Part shown: positions 8,445 to 17,734 of the stretch, in pieces
Layout of the letters: every line of letters starts with the position of its first letter
How positions within the stretch are numbered: position 1 is the stretch's first letter
From: Clostridium sp.
GTDB lineage: Bacteria > Bacillota > Clostridia > Peptostreptococcales > Peptostreptococcaceae
Direction of reading: 5' to 3'
Length of the DNA: 38,360 bases
Assembly: GCA_022782605.1 (NCBI GenBank)
Contig: JALFMW010000355.1
Coordinates: 1-38,360 of the forward strand
Notes under the pieces: generated by a model
Seen by the model: only the letters and a program-made list of their open reading frames with translations
Database searches by the model: none
Told to the model about the DNA's origin: nothing
Position numbers and translations under genes: made by a program

Positions 8445-8692
8445 AAAAATCACCTCATTTAAAAAGAATTATATATCTATTTATTTTATTAATTATTAAG
8501 TTTTAATGTTACAGGTTTAATAAAGTTATGAGGATAAGACTAGATTTAAAACAACTAGATTTATATAAGACTATAAAAAATTTTTTTTCTACAATATATA
8601 TTATAAAGATTGCCAATATTGTATAAGTTTGTTATTATTATAGATATAATGTAATTTATATAAATATATGTATGAAAGTTGAGGTGAGGGGC

Positions 8693-9040
8693 ATGAAAAA
8701 AACATTTAATAGGAGAGTAGGAAAAGCTATAAGTATACTTAACTACATAAAAAAAGTTGTAACAAAATTATTCAAGATTTTAGTGCAATCTGCAGTTATT
8801 TGTTTTCCAGTGATATTAACTTTAGTTATTATAAATTCTTTATTAGGGGTACATGTTAGATTTAATTATTATTTAATATTAGCAATTTTCAGCTCTTTGG
8901 CTATGGCAATTTTATTATGTGTATTAAAATTTGAGAGTATTTTTGCAAAACCTGTTAAAAAATCAAAAAGAACTGTTCCTGCTAAGACTGATAGAAAAAC
9001 ACAAAGAGTTGTTCAAAGAAAAAGAAGAAAAATTTCATAG
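8693..9040 (+). CDS. Small basic membrane protein, unknown function
   Basis: About 115 residues. Two hydrophobic segments (about residues 30-53 and 59-78) are flanked by strongly basic ends. The C-terminal ~25 residues are almost all Lys, Arg, Thr and Gln, ending RKRRKIS. An in-frame ATG at 8672 exists, but GAGGTGAGG lies 8 nt before the ATG at 8693, so the latter is chosen. It is divergent from cotE and is followed by its own terminator, so it is a single-gene unit. No family is recognised. The basic tail could contact nucleic acid or anionic polymer, but nothing in the sequence proves it. Confidence 0.65.
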   Translation: MKKTFNRRVGKAISILNYIKKVVTKLFKILVQSAVICFPVILTLVIINSLLGVHVRFNYYLILAIFSSLAMAILLCVLKFESIFAKPVKKSKRTVPAKTDRKTQRVVQRKRRKIS

Positions 9041-9055
9041 TTTTATATTATTTAT

Positions 9056-9092
9056 AAATCGCAATTTATGTAAAATAAAGTTGCGGTTTTTT
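9056..9092 (+). terminator. Intrinsic terminator after the small membrane protein gene
   Basis: ATCGCAATTTAT pairs with ATAAAGTTGCGGT (one bulged G, one wobble) and is followed by eight T residues. Confidence 0.8.
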
Positions 9093-9144
9093 TTATTATT
9101 ATAAACATATTATTCTATAAGAATAAAAATAAGAGGGCGATAAG

Positions 9145-9906
9145 ATGGATTTTTATATTTTAGAAAAAAGCGTAACGGGATATAAAAACTTAATAAAAAA
9201 TAAGCAATCTCAAGATTATCTAAAAGTTGAAAAAATATCTAATGGATTAATATGTACCATCGCTGATGGTCACAGTGGAGATTATTTTATAAACAGTTAT
9301 AAAGGTGCTAAGTTTGCATGTGAAGCTGCAATTGAAATTTTTAAAAAATATACAAATACGGAAATTGATAAAATAGAAGTATTAATGAAAGAAAAAGTTA
9401 TTCAAAAAGAAATATGTGATAAGTGGAAATTATTAGTTGGAAATGACATGAGAGAAAATATGTCAAAAGCATATAAATATGATTATTTTAAGTATGGAAC
9501 TACATTATTGGCAGTTTTAATTAAAGATAACTATATTTTGTGTCTTAAACTGGGTGATGGAGACATATTATTAAAAAAAAATCAAGAAGTTATAAAAGTA
9601 TTGCCAAATTACAAAAAAAATATAGTTGACTGTATGGCAGAGGAAAACTCATTTGAGAAAATAATATATAAAATAGAAAAAAATCAAAATAACATTAGTG
9701 ATATTATTATATTTTCAGATGGCTTTGAAAACAGTTTTGTTAATTTTGATAGCATGATTAAAGATATAAATAAAACCATATTAAAATATAATAAAACTAT
9801 ATTTTCTAGGTATATATTAGAAAATAAATATGATAAATATTTAAGAAAGCTAAGTGATAATAATAGCTTTGATGATATAAGTATAGTTTTTGTAAATATA
9901 TTGTAG
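9145..9906 (+). CDS. PP2C-family protein serine/threonine phosphatase
   Basis: A 253-residue soluble protein with the metal-dependent PP2C motifs in order: ADGHSGD at residues 40-46 (first metal-binding Asp), YGTTLLAVLI near 115, LGDGD near 136, IIFSDGFENSF near 188-198 and the closing SFDDISIVFV near 240. It should remove phosphate from Ser/Thr proteins. No Hanks-type kinase gene is in the window, so its partner is elsewhere or unknown. A GAGGG ribosome site precedes the ATG. It lies 126 nt upstream of a TPR membrane protein gene. The cluster that follows (TPR, VanW, TPR) suggests envelope-related signalling, which is inference. Confidence 0.85.
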   Translation: MDFYILEKSVTGYKNLIKNKQSQDYLKVEKISNGLICTIADGHSGDYFINSYKGAKFACEAAIEIFKKYTNTEIDKIEVLMKEKVIQKEICDKWKLLVGNDMRENMSKAYKYDYFKYGTTLLAVLIKDNYILCLKLGDGDILLKKNQEVIKVLPNYKKNIVDCMAEENSFEKIIYKIEKNQNNISDIIIFSDGFENSFVNFDSMIKDINKTILKYNKTIFSRYILENKYDKYLRKLSDNNSFDDISIVFVNIL

Positions 9907-10032
9907 TAATTTTTAAGTTAAATTTATTGTTGAAATATGATAATCTTATACTAGTTAAAATGAAAAAAATATATAATTATGTTATAATTAATAGAAGTTT
10001 CAGACAATATTGATTAAGGAAAGGAATAAAAA

Positions 10033-11421
10033 ATGAATTTTAAAGCATTTTATGATAAGATTGTTGACTTAATTTATGGTAATAGACGAAATATTATGAG
10101 AGTATCATTTTCAGCATTAGCATTATTACTTTTAATAATAGTTCTTTTTTTTAGTAGTGATAATTTTAATATAAATAGTGAAGTTGATACTTTAATTAAA
10201 TATATAGATGGAAGACAGTATACTATGGCAGAAACATACTTTGATGATATTGAAAAAGAATTTTCTGATTCTAAAATGAGTAGATTTAATAAAAAAGCAT
10301 CTAAAAAGCTTTCTTCCTTATTGATGAATAAGGCAGACATGTATATAAATGGTCAAATTACAAAAGAACAATATATGGGACTTATAAATACAGTTAATGC
10401 CCTTAATCCCATAAGTGTGGATGCAAGTAATTTGGTTGATTTAGGTAAAAGAGTAAATGAAATGTATAAGGAAGAAAATATTACATATGAATCGGCTACA
10501 TCCTACTTACAAATAACATCTTCTCTAAAAGGTGTTAATCAAGGATTAGATGAGTATAAACAACATATTAAAACTCTTTATGAATCTAGACAAATTTATA
10601 AAGATGCAACGAAGAATCAATCAATAAAAAAATATCATGAAGCAATAGAGTTATATGATAAAGTTTTAAAAGAAGATGATAAATATTATTCTTTAGCACA
10701 AAATGCCAAAAAAGAATGTATAGAAGTAATGCATGATTATTATATAAGTCAAGCTAAAAGTTTAGCTGAAGAAGGCAAGTATGAAGAAGCTTTAAAAAAT
10801 TTGAGTTACTTAAATCCATATTATGATGATGATAATATCAGTGAGTTAGAAGAAGAGTATAATAAATTTATTTCAAATTATACAATGACTAGTGATGATA
10901 TTATAAATATGATAACTAGAAGAAGTGATGAAAAGAAAGAGGATTTATCTGTTGTATTATCTTACTTACAAATAATAGATGGAAAAAGATATTACTATGG
11001 AGAAGTTTCTAAAAATGAAAAAATAATAAATGAAGTATTAATAGATACTGAAACAAAAAAAATGTACTCATATAAATCTGATAAAAAGGATTATAATTGT
11101 GATTATAGCGATGCTTATTTTAAAATAGATGAAAATAGTGGAGAAACTATTTTTTCAATTGATAAAGAACAAGCAAAAGATATTTTAGAAAGTAAATTTG
11201 AAGAAGAAAATAAAAAATATAAAAGTATAGAATTATTAGAAAATAAAAAAATAGAAAAATACAATAATGATGATTTGAAAAATATGATCAATAAAAATGG
11301 TAATGTATATTATTATTTTTCAGTTAAGATAGGTTGGTTTAGAGCAAAGGAAACATATGTGATCAATATGTATGATAGAACTTTATATCAACTAGTCAAT
11401 GATGAAGTACAATCTTTTTAA
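10033..11421 (+). CDS. Membrane-anchored TPR-like protein, unknown function
   Basis: A 462-residue protein with a short cytoplasmic start, one transmembrane helix (about residues 23-40) and a large domain probably outside the cell. Residues about 185-280 include TPR-like helix pairs (SIKKYHEAIELYDKVLKED and EEGKYEEALKNLSYLNPYY). Residues about 300-462 form a mixed alpha/beta region with no motif I recognise. AAGGAAAGGA precedes the ATG. The next gene starts 29 nt downstream without a terminator between them, so it is likely in an operon with the VanW protein. A cell-wall or envelope scaffold role is a guess from context. Confidence 0.75.
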   Translation: MNFKAFYDKIVDLIYGNRRNIMRVSFSALALLLLIIVLFFSSDNFNINSEVDTLIKYIDGRQYTMAETYFDDIEKEFSDSKMSRFNKKASKKLSSLLMNKADMYINGQITKEQYMGLINTVNALNPISVDASNLVDLGKRVNEMYKEENITYESATSYLQITSSLKGVNQGLDEYKQHIKTLYESRQIYKDATKNQSIKKYHEAIELYDKVLKEDDKYYSLAQNAKKECIEVMHDYYISQAKSLAEEGKYEEALKNLSYLNPYYDDDNISELEEEYNKFISNYTMTSDDIINMITRRSDEKKEDLSVVLSYLQIIDGKRYYYGEVSKNEKIINEVLIDTETKKMYSYKSDKKDYNCDYSDAYFKIDENSGETIFSIDKEQAKDILESKFEEENKKYKSIELLENKKIEKYNNDDLKNMINKNGNVYYYFSVKIGWFRAKETYVINMYDRTLYQLVNDEVQSF

Positions 11422-11450
11422 ATTGTATTTATATGGTGAGGAGAGACATA

Positions 11451-12986
11451 ATGAGGAAATTGAGAGGAATAAATTTAGCCATTGTAATATTAAGTGGTAT
11501 CCTAATGTTAACTATAGGATTTGCTTATTCTCAAATTAATGACAATAAAATTGCTAGAAATACATATATAAAAGATATAAATGTAAGTAATTTAAGTAAA
11601 GAAGAAGCTAAAGAAAAATTAAAAAGTGAATGTAGGATTGATACAATAACATTTACCTATAAAGATAAAACTTGGAATGTTGATCCAAAAGACATAGACA
11701 CAAGCTATGATATAGATACTACTGTTGAAAATGCTTATAAAATAAATAGAGATGAAAATATATTTTTAAATACAATTAATACAATAAAATCTATATTTGG
11801 TAAGAAGACTTATGTAAATATTGTTGTTAATTGTAATGATAGCAAAGTAAAAAATGAACTAGAAAAAATATCAAAAGAAATTGATATAAAAATGCAGAAT
11901 GCTAGATTAGATTTTTCATATGGAAATATGAACATAATAGAAGAAAAAGAAGGAATAGAATTAGATATAGATGCTACTATTAATAACTTAGAAAAATCAC
12001 TGCAAAATGGTTCATATAAAGAAAATCTTGTGGTAACTAAGGTGGCACCAGATGTAACTAAAGTAGATTTAAAAGATATTGATACATTGTTGGGTGGTTA
12101 TAGCACAACCTTATCTGATAGAAGTGCAGATAGAGTTGAGAATATAAAATTAGCAGTAGAGAGAACTAGTGGAATATTATTAATGCCAGGAGAAGAATTT
12201 TCATACAATGAACATACAGGTATGAGAACTATTGAAAATGGATATAAAAAGGCTACAGTTATTGTTAGTGGAGAGGCTGTTCAAGGTGTAGGTGGAGGTG
12301 TATGTCAGGTATCAACTACATTATATAATGCAGTATTATACTCAGGACTTGATATTGTTAAAGTGTATAATCATTCAATACCATCAAGTTATGTCAATAA
12401 AGGTAGGGATGCAACGGTATCTGATAGTGGTTTAGATTTTATATTTAAAAATAATTACAATCAACCAGTATATATTCAAAATAATTATAGTAATGGTGTA
12501 GTTACTTGCCAAATATATGGTTATAACAATAATAAACAAAATATAGAAATATTAACAAATACAGATAAGATAACTTCTGCTCCTGTGAAAAAAGAAAAAG
12601 ATGCAACTATGCAAAAGGGTAAGGAAAAAATTATTCAAGTAGGAAGAGATGCATACACTGTTTCAACTTATAGAGTTTATTATGATAACGATGGAAAAGA
12701 GATAAAAAAAGAAAAAGTTGCAACTTCATATTATCCACCAAAAGAAAAAATTATAGCCGTAGGAACTAAAAAAGAAAAAGTAAAAAAAGAAGAAGTAAAA
12801 AAAGAAGAAGTAAAAAAAGAAGAAGTGAAAAAGGAACCGGAGTCTTCTAAAGAAGAAAATAATGAAAATAAAAACAATGAAAATAAAAATGATGTAAATG
12901 AGAATGTGAAAGATGATGTCCCAAAAGATGATAATAGTAGTGATACTATAGAATCTGAAGGTGATAAAGAAGAACCTGCACAATAA
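11451..12986 (+). CDS. VanW-family membrane protein with G5 domain and charged repeat tail
   Basis: About 511 residues. The start at 11451 is chosen because AGGAG lies a proper distance upstream, while the ATG at 11433 precedes that site. A transmembrane anchor (residues ~8-26) is followed by a putative peptidoglycan-binding domain of the kind found before VanW (about 30-210). The VanW core follows, with GVGGGVCQVSTTLYNAV near 279, then a G5-like domain (about 374-440) and a tail of ~70 residues. The tail starts with tandem KKEEV units and continues with Asn/Glu/Asp/Lys-rich sequence. VanW proteins are surface proteins of uncertain biochemical role, and G5 domains often accompany wall-binding proteins. 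It is the last gene of the unit with the 10033 gene and is closed by a strong terminator. Confidence 0.9.
   Translation: MRKLRGINLAIVILSGILMLTIGFAYSQINDNKIARNTYIKDINVSNLSKEEAKEKLKSECRIDTITFTYKDKTWNVDPKDIDTSYDIDTTVENAYKINRDENIFLNTINTIKSIFGKKTYVNIVVNCNDSKVKNELEKISKEIDIKMQNARLDFSYGNMNIIEEKEGIELDIDATINNLEKSLQNGSYKENLVVTKVAPDVTKVDLKDIDTLLGGYSTTLSDRSADRVENIKLAVERTSGILLMPGEEFSYNEHTGMRTIENGYKKATVIVSGEAVQGVGGGVCQVSTTLYNAVLYSGLDIVKVYNHSIPSSYVNKGRDATVSDSGLDFIFKNNYNQPVYIQNNYSNGVVTCQIYGYNNNKQNIEILTNTDKITSAPVKKEKDATMQKGKEKIIQVGRDAYTVSTYRVYYDNDGKEIKKEKVATSYYPPKEKIIAVGTKKEKVKKEEVKKEEVKKEEVKKEPESSKEENNENKNNENKNDVNENVKDDVPKDDNSSDTIESEGDKEEPAQ
12780..12830 (+). repeat. 15-bp tandem repeat encoding KKEEV units
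   Basis: Three exact copies of GTAAAAAAAGAAGAA (12780-12794, 12795-12809, 12810-12824) are followed by a diverged fourth. The repeat is in frame, so slippage would change tail length without breaking the gene. Confidence 0.9.
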
Positions 12987-13010
12987 TTATAAAGTTTTAT
13001 ATAATAACTG

Positions 13011-13054
13011 TCCCCCAATAATTAGTAAAAATTTAATAATTGGGGGAATTTTTA
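13011..13054 (+). terminator. Strong intrinsic terminator after the VanW-family gene
   Basis: CCCCCAATAATTA pairs with TTAATAATTGGGGG at 12 of 13 positions and is followed by AATTTTTA. Confidence 0.85.
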
Positions 13055-13083
13055 TGTTAAAAAATTAATCAATACATAAATTT

Positions 13084-13112
13084 TTGACTTAATAAAGTAA
13101 ATGTGATATCTT
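13084..13112 (+). promoter_or_regulatory. Sigma-A-like promoter for the TPR/coiled-coil gene
   Basis: TTGACT at 13084-13089, a 17-bp spacer, then TATCTT at 13107-13112 with an upstream TG (extended -10). The predicted transcript start is near 13119, only about 12 nt before the GGGAGGAG ribosome site. Confidence 0.5.
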
Positions 13113-13179
13113 AAATAATATAAAATAAAGGGAGGAGATTAAAATTTTAGGAGAAAATATAAGATTAGACATAGAAAAT

Positions 13180-14589
13180 ATGCCTAAGAAAATACTAGAT
13201 ATAGATTTAATAGAAGAAAAAAGCAGTGATTATACTTTTTTTGAAATAGATGAAGATGAAAATAATAAAACATTAAAGGCTTTAAAGCAATCTTATGTTA
13301 CATCGAATTATAAAGATGAAACAATACTTAATTTACAACAAGAATTAAAAGAGCATACAAATGTATTACCTAAGGAAATTAAACTAGAGTCATACAATAA
13401 ATATAACAATGCTTTGGAACTAGCACAAAAAAGTTATATAACAACAGCTATAAGGCTTGTTGACGAAGCTCTACAACTTAATCCAAAAGATGAAGATATA
13501 TTAAACTTGAGAGGGCTTTTAAAATTACTAAAATGTGATTTTGCAAAAGCATTTGAAAGTTTTTATACAGCACAATGTTATGGGAATAATGAATTATCAA
13601 GAAAATATGTTGATAAATTATCATCTAAAGAATTTAAAGTATTTTTAGAAAGATATAATCATTCTATCAGATTTATAAATGAAGAAATGAATGAAGAGTC
13701 AATAGAAATATTTGATTCTTTAATATTAGAAGACCCAGAGCTTATTGAACCTTATGTTATATTAATTTTATTATATGAAAAGGTTGGAAATATAAAGGAA
13801 AAAGAAGAATTATTAAATAGATTAAGATTTGTAGACGCAGATAATCATTTATTTGATAAAAATCATGATCATATAAATGAAGAAAATTTATCTGTGGCAG
13901 TTGAAAAAAAGGAAAACAAACAAATACAAAAACTAAAAGAACATAAGATTAAGCTTAGTAAAAAGAAGAATTTAGCTTATATATTTATAGTTTTATTAGT
14001 TGTGGCAATTGGTACAATTACCATATATGGAAAAGTTAGAATGGACAAGCTTAATGAAGAATTAAGTAAAAAACAAGAAGCTATTCTTAAAAAAGAAGAA
14101 GAATTAAATGAAAAAAATGATCAATTAGATAAAAAGGAAGAAGAACTTGATAAAACAACTTCTGAGCTTGAGGATGCAAAGCAAAAGGAAGAAGACAATA
14201 AATTGATAGAACAAGGTGAAGAAGCAATATTTATGAAGGCTCTTTCATATAAAAACGAAGGAAACTATAAAAAAGCTATAAAATACTTCAAACTTGTTCT
14301 AGAAAATGGAACTCAAAGTAATATTAAAGCATCATCAATTTACCAATTAGGTTTATGCAACGAAAAATTAAATGATAAAGATAAAGCTATTTCCTATTAT
14401 AAGAAATATGTGAATACTTATAGTAAAGATTATGCATATTTTGATGATAGTTATTATAGAATGGGAATACTTTATTATGAAGATAACCAGCTATCAAAAG
14501 CAAAGGATACTTTTTATTCTTTAAGATATGAGGATCCAGATAGCAGTTATAATAATACTGAAAAAGTAAAAGATATATTAAGAAAATAA
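13180..14589 (+). CDS. TPR membrane protein with central coiled coil
   Basis: 469 residues from this ATG. TPR-like helices occupy about 75-225, one transmembrane helix lies at ~264-284, a Lys/Glu coiled coil covers ~285-340, and a second TPR block of the tol-pal/YbgF style covers ~345-469 (GNYKKAIKYFKLVLENG, LNDKDKAISYYKKYV). The N-terminal TPRs are therefore cytoplasmic and the C-terminal TPRs outside, or the reverse. The start is odd: the strong site GGGAGGAG (13130-13137) lies about 42 nt upstream of this ATG. The frame is open back to it with no ATG, GTG or TTG between. An ATT at 13144 has ideal spacing and would add 12 residues. It is monocistronic, with its own promoter and terminator. 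The function is unknown. Confidence 0.75.
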   Translation: MPKKILDIDLIEEKSSDYTFFEIDEDENNKTLKALKQSYVTSNYKDETILNLQQELKEHTNVLPKEIKLESYNKYNNALELAQKSYITTAIRLVDEALQLNPKDEDILNLRGLLKLLKCDFAKAFESFYTAQCYGNNELSRKYVDKLSSKEFKVFLERYNHSIRFINEEMNEESIEIFDSLILEDPELIEPYVILILLYEKVGNIKEKEELLNRLRFVDADNHLFDKNHDHINEENLSVAVEKKENKQIQKLKEHKIKLSKKKNLAYIFIVLLVVAIGTITIYGKVRMDKLNEELSKKQEAILKKEEELNEKNDQLDKKEEELDKTTSELEDAKQKEEDNKLIEQGEEAIFMKALSYKNEGNYKKAIKYFKLVLENGTQSNIKASSIYQLGLCNEKLNDKDKAISYYKKYVNTYSKDYAYFDDSYYRMGILYYEDNQLSKAKDTFYSLRYEDPDSSYNNTEKVKDILRK

Positions 14590-14592
14590 TAG

Positions 14593-14639
14593 AAAAGATG
14601 TATGATTAAAGATTTGGATACTTAATCATACATCTTTTT
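14593..14639 (+). terminator. Intrinsic terminator after the TPR/coiled-coil gene
   Basis: AGATGTATGATTAA pairs perfectly with TTAATCATACATCT and is followed by TTTTTG. Confidence 0.9.
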
Positions 14640-14738
14640 GCATATAATAGATTATAATTTCATTGAAAAATGATTTTAAGTATATGTAACTCTAAAAAAT
14701 AATAATATTATAGAAAGATTATTTTTAGGAGAGATATA

Positions 14739-15704
14739 ATGAGTAATAAGGAGTTGATTTTACCCATATTAGTAGATGGCAAATATGGTTTTATTGATGG
14801 GGATTATAATATGGCTATTAAGCCTAAGTATAACTATGTTTCAAATAGATTTAAAGAAGGTTATTGTGTAGTTACTTATATAAAAAAAATAAGACATAAT
14901 ACAAAATGGATATTTGGATATATAAACCCAAAAGGTAATACAAATTTCTTTTTACAATTAGAAAGTGCAAATCAATTTTATAATGGCCTTTCTAAAATTA
15001 GAATAGATGGAAAGTATGGCTTTTTTAATCATAACTTACAAGAAGAAATAAAACCTATGTATAAATCGGCATTGAACTTTAATGAAAATCTCTGTGGTGT
15101 AAAAATAAATAAGAAGTGGGGATTTATAAATAAAAAGGGAGTTATGATAATAGATCCAAAGTTTTCATATGTAAATAGCTTTAATAATGGGCGTGCATTA
15201 GTAGAAATAAAAAACAGATATGGTTATATTGATGAAAAAGGAGATATAGTCATAGAAGGTGATTATATTATGGGATCTGATTTTTCTCAAAATTTAGCAA
15301 GTGTAAGAAAAGATAATAAATGGGGATACATAGATAAAAGTGGCAAATTAGTTATAGATTATTTATTTGATAAGGCTAAAAATTTTAAAGATGGCTTGGC
15401 ACCAATATGTATAAATAATAAATGGGGTTATATAGATTTAAAGGGGAATTTAGTTATAGACTTAAAGTATGAGTATGCTTGTAGTTTTAATGAAGGACTA
15501 GGTAGGATTAATATGAAAAATGGTATCTTCTCTCAAGGACTATGGGGATTTATAAATAAAGAGGGTGAAGTAATTATTGAACCTAAATTTAAATCTATAT
15601 CTGATTTTGATGGAGGGTATGCTCAAATAAATGAAAGTAAAAATAACTATATAGATAAAAGTGGAAATTTAATCTTGAATCATAAGTTTAATTATAAGTT
15701 ATAA
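14739..15704 (+). CDS. WG-repeat protein
   Basis: A 321-residue protein made almost entirely of eight to nine WG repeats of about 34 residues. Each has a core such as KWGYIDKSGKLVIDYLFD or KWGFINKKGVMIIDPKF followed by a loop with F-x-x-G-x-A/G. The first repeat begins at residue ~12 and the last is partial. There is no signal peptide or membrane segment, so it is probably cytoplasmic unless exported in an unusual way. WG (KWG) repeats are beta-rich and thought to bind partners, with no known catalytic role. A clear AGGAGAG site precedes the ATG. It stands alone between two terminated units, and no terminator of its own is obvious. Confidence 0.85.
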   Translation: MSNKELILPILVDGKYGFIDGDYNMAIKPKYNYVSNRFKEGYCVVTYIKKIRHNTKWIFGYINPKGNTNFFLQLESANQFYNGLSKIRIDGKYGFFNHNLQEEIKPMYKSALNFNENLCGVKINKKWGFINKKGVMIIDPKFSYVNSFNNGRALVEIKNRYGYIDEKGDIVIEGDYIMGSDFSQNLASVRKDNKWGYIDKSGKLVIDYLFDKAKNFKDGLAPICINNKWGYIDLKGNLVIDLKYEYACSFNEGLGRINMKNGIFSQGLWGFINKEGEVIIEPKFKSISDFDGGYAQINESKNNYIDKSGNLILNHKFNYKL

Positions 15705-15851
15705 TTTAGCTGAGAAATATGAATTTTAAATTTCTATATTTTTAAAAAATGAAATAAATTATGCAATTATAGATGAAATATGCTAACATAATAATGTGAA
15801 ATAAAAAGACTGGTTTTGAATTAATTGTTTGATTTATTTGGAGGTAGATTT

Positions 15852-16718
15852 ATGAGCAAGGTTAATACAATGGAGCAAGATAATATTTACGTAAGATATA
15901 CAATTATTATAGTTGGAATCACAATTATGTCCATTGGTGTAAATGGTTTTTTAAGACAGGCTCACTTACTTAGTGGTGGTGTTGCTGGTATATCAACAGG
16001 AATTAATTATTTGACTAATATAAATGTGGGTTTAATTACTCTTTTAATTAATATACCTATTTTTATATTAGGATTTATATATCTAGAAAAAGACTTTTTA
16101 ATAACAAGCTTAGCAAATATGGTACTTTTTTCATTTATAATTGGTATAACACAAGAAGTTGGTAATGTTATTCCCATAGATGACATATTGCTTCAAAGTG
16201 TATACGGTGGTATTTTATGTGGTATTGGAAATGGATTGGTGTTTAGAACAAAATCATCTCTAGGAGGCACAGATATAATTGGTGCAATATTGAAAAATAA
16301 ATTAAATATAGCTATTAAAAATACTGCCTTTGGTTTAAATTTAGCAATAGTATCAGTTAGTTCATTATTATTTGGTTTAAATTTAGCGTTATATACATTA
16401 ATAGCAATGTTTTTAAATGCGCAAGTTATGAACTATATAAAAGATGCTTTAAATGATGAAAAAGCAGTTATGGTATTTTCGAATAATTCACACCAAATAG
16501 CTAAAGATATAATGCAAACTCTTGTAAGAGGAGTGACTTTTTTAGAAGCAGAAGGTGGTTATACAAATGAGAAGAAAAAAATTATTTACTGTGTAGTCTT
16601 ATCTAGAGAAATACCTAAAATTAAAGAAATAACATTGAAACATGATGAAAAAGCATTTATTTCTGTTAATGATATAAATGAAGTAAAAGGTAGAGGGTTT
16701 AAGGAGAAATTCTTATAA
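15852..16718 (+). CDS. YitT/DUF161-DUF2179 family membrane protein
   Basis: About 288 residues. The start at 15852 is chosen because TTGGAGG lies 8 nt upstream, while the TTG at 15825 has no such site. Several transmembrane helices lie in residues ~15-200. The family core GGVAGISTGINYLTN and the second GGTDIIG signature are both present. The last ~80 residues are a soluble DUF2179 domain (VMVFSNNSHQIAKDIMQTL, then GVTFLEAEGGYT and FISVNDINEVKGRGF). These proteins are common in Firmicutes, and their transport substrate is not established. It has its own terminator and is not clearly linked to its neighbours. Confidence 0.9.
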   Translation: MSKVNTMEQDNIYVRYTIIIVGITIMSIGVNGFLRQAHLLSGGVAGISTGINYLTNINVGLITLLINIPIFILGFIYLEKDFLITSLANMVLFSFIIGITQEVGNVIPIDDILLQSVYGGILCGIGNGLVFRTKSSLGGTDIIGAILKNKLNIAIKNTAFGLNLAIVSVSSLLFGLNLALYTLIAMFLNAQVMNYIKDALNDEKAVMVFSNNSHQIAKDIMQTLVRGVTFLEAEGGYTNEKKKIIYCVVLSREIPKIKEITLKHDEKAFISVNDINEVKGRGFKEKFL

Positions 16719-16721
16719 AAT

Positions 16722-16750
16722 AAAGTCAGGCTTATGCCTGGCTTTGTTTA
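16722..16750 (+). terminator. Intrinsic terminator after the YitT-family gene
   Basis: AAAGTCAGGC pairs with GCCTGGCTTT over 10 bp (one wobble) with a TTAT loop and a T-rich tail. Confidence 0.85.
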
Positions 16751-16862
16751 TATATATTTATAAATAAATATATATAAACGTAAATATCACAAAGAGTAGA
16801 AAAAAAAGTTATCTTACTTTATAATAGTATATATAATAATCCATAGAAAATGAGGGATGAAA

Positions 16863-17666
16863 ATGAGTATATCAAAAGATTTTGTTAATATATATAAAAG
16901 CTATCTAAGAGAAGTTAATCATTATAAAAAAACAATTAAACATGTTGAAAACATGAAGAGAAAAATTGAAAAAAAACAAGTAATGGCCACAGAAGAAGAA
17001 ATTAAATTGCTTGAAAAAGAAGAACTTAATGAAGAGGATGAATTTAGCTGTACTAAGGATAAAATATATTATTTTTCAAATGGAGATAAGTATATAGGAA
17101 AAGTAGAGAGAAATGAGTTACATGGTAACGGATATTATATAATGTATGATAATGGCAATGTTATATTGGAATATACAGGTGAGTTTGTAAATAACTTAAG
17201 AGAAGGTATTGGAGAGTGTAAATTTGCAAATGGAAACATATATATTGGTAACTTTAAAGATGATTTAATGAACGGAATTGGCCAAATGATTTATAGTAAC
17301 GGAGATGAATATATAGGTCAATGGGAAAATGGTCAAAAAAATGGACTTGGAATATTTACATGGAATGATAAAACCAAATATAACGGTGAATTTAAAGAAG
17401 GAAAAATGGATGGAGAAGGTCAATGTTTTGATCAAAATGGCAACTTGCTATATGAAGGTCAATGGAAAAATAATTTAGCTCATGGCATGGGAACTTATAT
17501 ATGGAATGAAGGAAAAAAATATGAAGGTGAATTTATGCATGGCAAAAAACATGGAAAAGGGCGTTTCTATCTAAATGGAGAATTAATATATGAGGGAACA
17601 TGGAAGTTTGATAAGCCTTCTGTTTTTGGAAGGACTTTAGAAGAACTATTCTGTGTTAAATTATAG
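16863..17666 (+). CDS. MORN-repeat protein
   Basis: About 267 residues. The ATG at 16857 abuts the GAGGG site and is too close. The ATG two codons later (16863) has normal spacing. Residues 1-60 are a charged helical region, likely a coiled coil. Residues ~70-255 hold eight MORN repeats of about 23 residues, for example GDEYIGQWENGQKNGLGIF and KKYEGEFMHGKKHGKGRF. MORN repeats form elongated beta sheets and often act as membrane- or protein-binding scaffolds. There is no catalytic domain, signal peptide or membrane helix. A hairpin overlaps the stop codon, yet the next gene starts only 40 nt beyond it. Confidence 0.85.
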   Translation: MSISKDFVNIYKSYLREVNHYKKTIKHVENMKRKIEKKQVMATEEEIKLLEKEELNEEDEFSCTKDKIYYFSNGDKYIGKVERNELHGNGYYIMYDNGNVILEYTGEFVNNLREGIGECKFANGNIYIGNFKDDLMNGIGQMIYSNGDEYIGQWENGQKNGLGIFTWNDKTKYNGEFKEGKMDGEGQCFDQNGNLLYEGQWKNNLAHGMGTYIWNEGKKYEGEFMHGKKHGKGRFYLNGELIYEGTWKFDKPSVFGRTLEELFCVKL

Positions 17667-17695
17667 CTTTATCTTAAGATAAAGCTATTTTTATA
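17664..17695 (+). terminator. Palindromic terminator overlapping the MORN gene stop
   Basis: TAGCTTTATC TTAA GATAAAGCTA is a perfect 10-bp stem that includes the TAG stop, followed by TTTTTATA. Little room for a promoter remains before the CAP gene, so partial read-through is likely. Confidence 0.75.
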
Positions 17696-17734
17696 TAATT
17701 ATTCATATTTGATTTTTATGAAAGGAGAAATGTT

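Noticed and set aside
8521-8580. Sigma-K promoter for cotE (CATAACTTT on the minus strand)
   Set aside because: The -10 is imperfect and no AC lies at 16-17 nt upstream, so I did not list it as a feature.
9983-9988. TATAAT as the -10 of the 10033 gene
   Set aside because: No acceptable -35 at 16-18 bp upstream; in such AT-rich DNA this hexamer arises by chance.
12726-13018. Long open frames on the minus strand opposite the VanW tail
   Set aside because: They result from the low-complexity Lys/Glu/Asn coding sequence, have implausible Phe/Ser-rich or Phe/Ile-rich products and no ribosome site.
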